NCBI GenBank assembly: GCA_036556805.1
Contig: DATBIS010000030.1
Span: 1-24,276 of the forward strand
Direction of reading: 5' to 3'
Length of the DNA stretch: 24,276 bases
DNA from: DATBIS01 sp036556805
Lineage (GTDB): Bacteria > Actinomycetota > UBA4738 > HRBIN12
The position numbers and the translations under genes were made by a program. Of the stretch, positions 22,178-24,276 are shown piece after piece (position 1 is the first letter of the stretch; each line of letters starts with the position of its first letter). The notes beneath the pieces are model-generated. The model ran no database searches. It was not told the DNA's origin and saw nothing but the letters and a program-made list of their open reading frames with translations.

Positions 22178-22948
22178 GTGAGGCTCAAGCCCCCGTCGCC
22201 GAGCGAGATCGGCGACCGAATCCGGGAAACCGAGGTCTGGAAGTCGATCTTCCGGCCGGGCTCGATCTTCCGGAAGGGCTACAAGGACACGTCGCGCGAC
22301 CGCGCGCTCGCGACGATGAACAACGTCCTGTACCACCTGCATCCCGTGAAGATCAAACGCCACGGGCTGAAGCTGACCTACACCTTCTGTCTGGGCGGCC
22401 TCTCGTTCTTCCTGTTCATCCTGCTCACGATCACCGGCATCTTCCTGATGTTCTTCTACCGCCCGACGGCGACGCTCGGCGGCGCGCAGGCGTACGGCGA
22501 CATGGAGACGATCCGCACGACGGTGTTCTTCGGCGACCTCGTGCGCAACCTGCACCGGTGGGGAGCCCACCTCATGGTGTTCAGCGTGACGCTGCACATG
22601 GCGCGGGTCTTCTACACCGGCGCGTACAAGCCGCCCCGCGAGTTCAACTGGGTGGTGGGCGTGATCCTGCTGTTCCTCACCCTGGGCCTGTCGTTCACCG
22701 GCTACCTGCTCCCCTGGGACCAGCTCGCGATCTGGGCCGTCACGGTGGGCACGTCGCTCGCCGGCTATTCGCCGCTCATCGCGAAGCAGGCGAACTTCCT
22801 GCTGCTCGGCGGCGCGGTCGTCGGGCCCGAAACCCTGCTGCGCTGGTACGTGCTGCACGTCCTGTTCCTGCCGTTCATCCTCGTCATCTTCCTGTCGGTC
22901 CACTTCTGGCGGATCCGCAAGGACGGTGGCATCTCCGGGCCGCTGTAA
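22178..22948 (+). CDS. Cytochrome b6-like subunit of a menaquinol-cytochrome c reductase
   Basis: The four-helix N-terminal half of cytochrome b as a separate 256-residue protein, as in b6f and Bacillus bc complexes. Heme ligands are visible as H-x13-H in the second helix (LHRWGAH...TLHMAR) and H-x14-H in the fourth (VLHVLF...SVHFW); the 14-residue spacing is the b6 type. Cys71 in YTFCLGGL aligns with the Cys of FYCLGG in b6, which binds the extra n-side heme covalently. The LPWDQLAIWAV segment of the Qo side is present. The N-terminus (1-60) is basic and contains a short SIFR repeat. GTG 22178 has GAGGGGAAGG directly upstream. The symbol qcrB is used for this type in Bacillus. Confidence 0.93.
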   Translation: MRLKPPSPSEIGDRIRETEVWKSIFRPGSIFRKGYKDTSRDRALATMNNVLYHLHPVKIKRHGLKLTYTFCLGGLSFFLFILLTITGIFLMFFYRPTATLGGAQAYGDMETIRTTVFFGDLVRNLHRWGAHLMVFSVTLHMARVFYTGAYKPPREFNWVVGVILLFLTLGLSFTGYLLPWDQLAIWAVTVGTSLAGYSPLIAKQANFLLLGGAVVGPETLLRWYVLHVLFLPFILVIFLSVHFWRIRKDGGISGPL

Positions 22949-22957
22949 GGAGCGTCG

Positions 22958-23809
22958 ATGGCACGCGAGGACACGCCGCTCGACCAAGAGGTCTTCGACA
23001 AGACGCTCGAGGCCGAGCTCGGGAAGGGCGCCGATCGCCGCGTGGCCGAGGGCCGCGCGCGGCGCGCCGCCGTGCAGGCGTATCGTGCCGCGCACCCCGA
23101 GGAGGAACGCGGCGGTGGTGGCGCGGCAGCGCCCGCGGCCGCAGCAGCTGCCGGCGGAAACGGTGAGGCGGCCGCACCCGCTGCTGCGCCCGCGGCCGTC
23201 GGCGCCGCGGCTCCTGCCGCCGCCGCGGTGGCCGCGGCTCCTTCCGCGGTCGCGGCGCCAGTCCGGCAGGCTCCTGCTCCCACCGGCGGCGTCCCCGAGC
23301 CGAAGAAGGGCGCGCCCGAGAAGCACCGCCTGCTTGCGATCGTGCCGCCGGAGGGCATCCAGCGCGTGGAGCGCGAGCAGGGTGACCGCATCAACGTATG
23401 GCCGCACCTGTTGGTCGAAGAGTTCGTGGCGATGTTCATCCTCCTCGTGGGGCTCACGATCTTCTCGGCGCTCATCAACGCGCCGCTGCGGGAGCTCGCG
23501 AACCCGAACCTCACGCCGAACCCCTCGAAGGCCCCGTGGTACTTCCTCGGCCTGCAGGAGTTGCTGCGCTACTTCCACCCGATGATCGCGGGCATCTCGA
23601 TCCCGACGTTCATCCTGGTCGGGCTCGCCGCCGTCCCGTACGTCGATCGCAACCCGAGCGTGAAGCCCGGCGACCGCAAGATCGCCATCACGCTGTTCAC
23701 GATCCTGTTCATGTTCGGCGCGACGCTCACGATCATCGGCTCGTTCTTCCGCGGGCCCGGCTACAACTGGGTCTGGCCGTGGGCCCAGGGGGTGTTCTTC
23801 GAGCTGTGA
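22958..23809 (+). CDS. Subunit IV-like cytochrome b C-terminal protein with Ala/Pro linker
   Basis: The C-terminal half of cytochrome b, with three membrane helices (about 153-174, 209-229, 243-264). The Qo motif reads KAPWYFLGLQELL (191-203), the APWY form known from Bacillus and relatives in place of PEWY. Unlike b6f subunit IV, a cytoplasmic extension of about 145 residues precedes the first helix: a charged helical segment (1-51), an Ala/Pro/Gly-rich low-complexity linker (52-115), then a short basic stretch. No CxxCH is present, so it lacks the fused cytochrome c of Bacillus QcrC. ATG 22958 has AAGGAG upstream and follows the cytochrome b stop by nine bases. Confidence 0.92.
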   Translation: MAREDTPLDQEVFDKTLEAELGKGADRRVAEGRARRAAVQAYRAAHPEEERGGGGAAAPAAAAAAGGNGEAAAPAAAPAAVGAAAPAAAAVAAAPSAVAAPVRQAPAPTGGVPEPKKGAPEKHRLLAIVPPEGIQRVEREQGDRINVWPHLLVEEFVAMFILLVGLTIFSALINAPLRELANPNLTPNPSKAPWYFLGLQELLRYFHPMIAGISIPTFILVGLAAVPYVDRNPSVKPGDRKIAITLFTILFMFGATLTIIGSFFRGPGYNWVWPWAQGVFFEL

Positions 23810-23811
23810 CG

Positions 23812-24276
23812 ATGCTCGGTCTCTCCACGTCCACGATCGCGGTGCTCGTCGTGATCGGCATCCTCGACCTGTTCGCGGTCGTGTTCGGCATGAACTTCCT
23901 GCGGGCGCGCAGGGCCGACCGTGCGCTGCAGGCCGCGGGGCCGGGCGAGGCACTCCCGCCGGCCCCGAAGCCGATCTCGCGACGCGACTTCTTCCGCGGC
24001 AGCCTCCTCGTGTCGTTCTTCGTGTTCCTCGCGGAGTTCGGCGGCGCGTCGATCGCGTTCCTCTGGCCGACGCTCAAGGGCGGGTTCGGCTCGACGATCA
24101 ACGCGGGTGCGCTCGACGACATCAAGTCGACGATCCGAGAGAGCAGCTTTGTATACGTCGGAACGGGTCGTTTCTATCTCATCGGATGGAATGGTCAGGT
24201 GACCGCCGACGTCGACTACGCGGCCGAGGGCGTCTCCGTGGACGGCATCATGCCGCTCTACCAACGGTGCGTGCAC
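23812..24276 (+). CDS. Rieske 2Fe-2S protein (partial, C-terminus off window)
   Basis: The first 155 residues of a Rieske protein. The first cluster motif is reached at the very edge (C153-V-H155 in LYQRCVH); the second motif is outside. A membrane helix lies at 8-30, followed by a cytoplasmic loop with the twin-arginine sequence ISRRDFFRG (R57, R58) and a second helix (64-85). The Tat motif is therefore internal, as in actinobacterial Rieske proteins where the last helix is Tat-inserted, but with two helices here, not three. It starts two bases after the subunit IV stop. The symbol qcrA would apply; a cytochrome c subunit is expected downstream. Confidence 0.9.
   Translation, partial: MLGLSTSTIAVLVVIGILDLFAVVFGMNFLRARRADRALQAAGPGEALPPAPKPISRRDFFRGSLLVSFFVFLAEFGGASIAFLWPTLKGGFGSTINAGALDDIKSTIRESSFVYVGTGRFYLIGWNGQVTADVDYAAEGVSVDGIMPLYQRCVH

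Noticed and set aside
23100..23300. The Ala/Pro-rich stretch as a frameshifted or non-coding segment
   Set aside because: The frame is open and continuous from a good ribosome site into the conserved subunit IV region, so I treat it as a real linker.

Overview
The window is a dense respiratory-chain island from a high-GC bacterium. Translational overlaps of the GTGA type, frequent GTG and TTG starts, and operators that match the Streptomyces Rex consensus almost base for base suggest a deep-branching member of the Actinomycetota. It is not a typical Streptomyces or Mycobacterium, because its cytochrome bc complex is of the split b6/subunit IV kind and not QcrCAB. Placement is inference; a Chloroflexota-like lineage is not excluded.

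Layout. (1) Minus strand, 1-8147: a geranylgeranyl-reductase-type flavoprotein followed by nuoA-B-C-D-E-F-G (complex I; nuoG runs off the left edge). Its promoter region (8148-8255) holds two Rex-type operators. (2) Minus strand, 8256-9592: a short polyprenyl diphosphate synthase and an FMN split-barrel protein. (3) Plus strand, 9650-11491: a fused heme A synthase/heme O synthase (CtaA-CtaB). (4) Minus strand, 11488-17795: caa3-type cytochrome oxidase, in transcription order ctaC-ctaD-ctaE-ctaF-ctaG, then a membrane-anchored tandem cupredoxin and a TlpA/ResA-like lipoprotein. (5) Minus strand, 17878-21188: system II cytochrome c maturation, ccdA-resB-ccsA. (6) Plus strand, 21385 to the right edge: a Rex-operator-preceded operon with a two-helix membrane protein, a two-cluster ferredoxin, a b6-like cytochrome b carrying the Cys for a covalent n-side heme, a subunit IV-like protein with a long Ala/Pro linker, and a Rieske protein that is cut by the window edge.

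Together these cover NADH oxidation, menaquinone side-chain chemistry (inferred), quinol oxidation, heme A and cytochrome c maturation, copper handling and O2 reduction. The Rex operators sit at the complex I and bc operons and not at the oxidase, so NADH/NAD+ balance probably sets entry to and exit from the quinone pool. The most unusual part is the bc-type operon with its built-in ferredoxin. No gap exceeds 200 bases. I saw no tRNA, rRNA, CRISPR array, insertion sequence or clear hairpin terminator.
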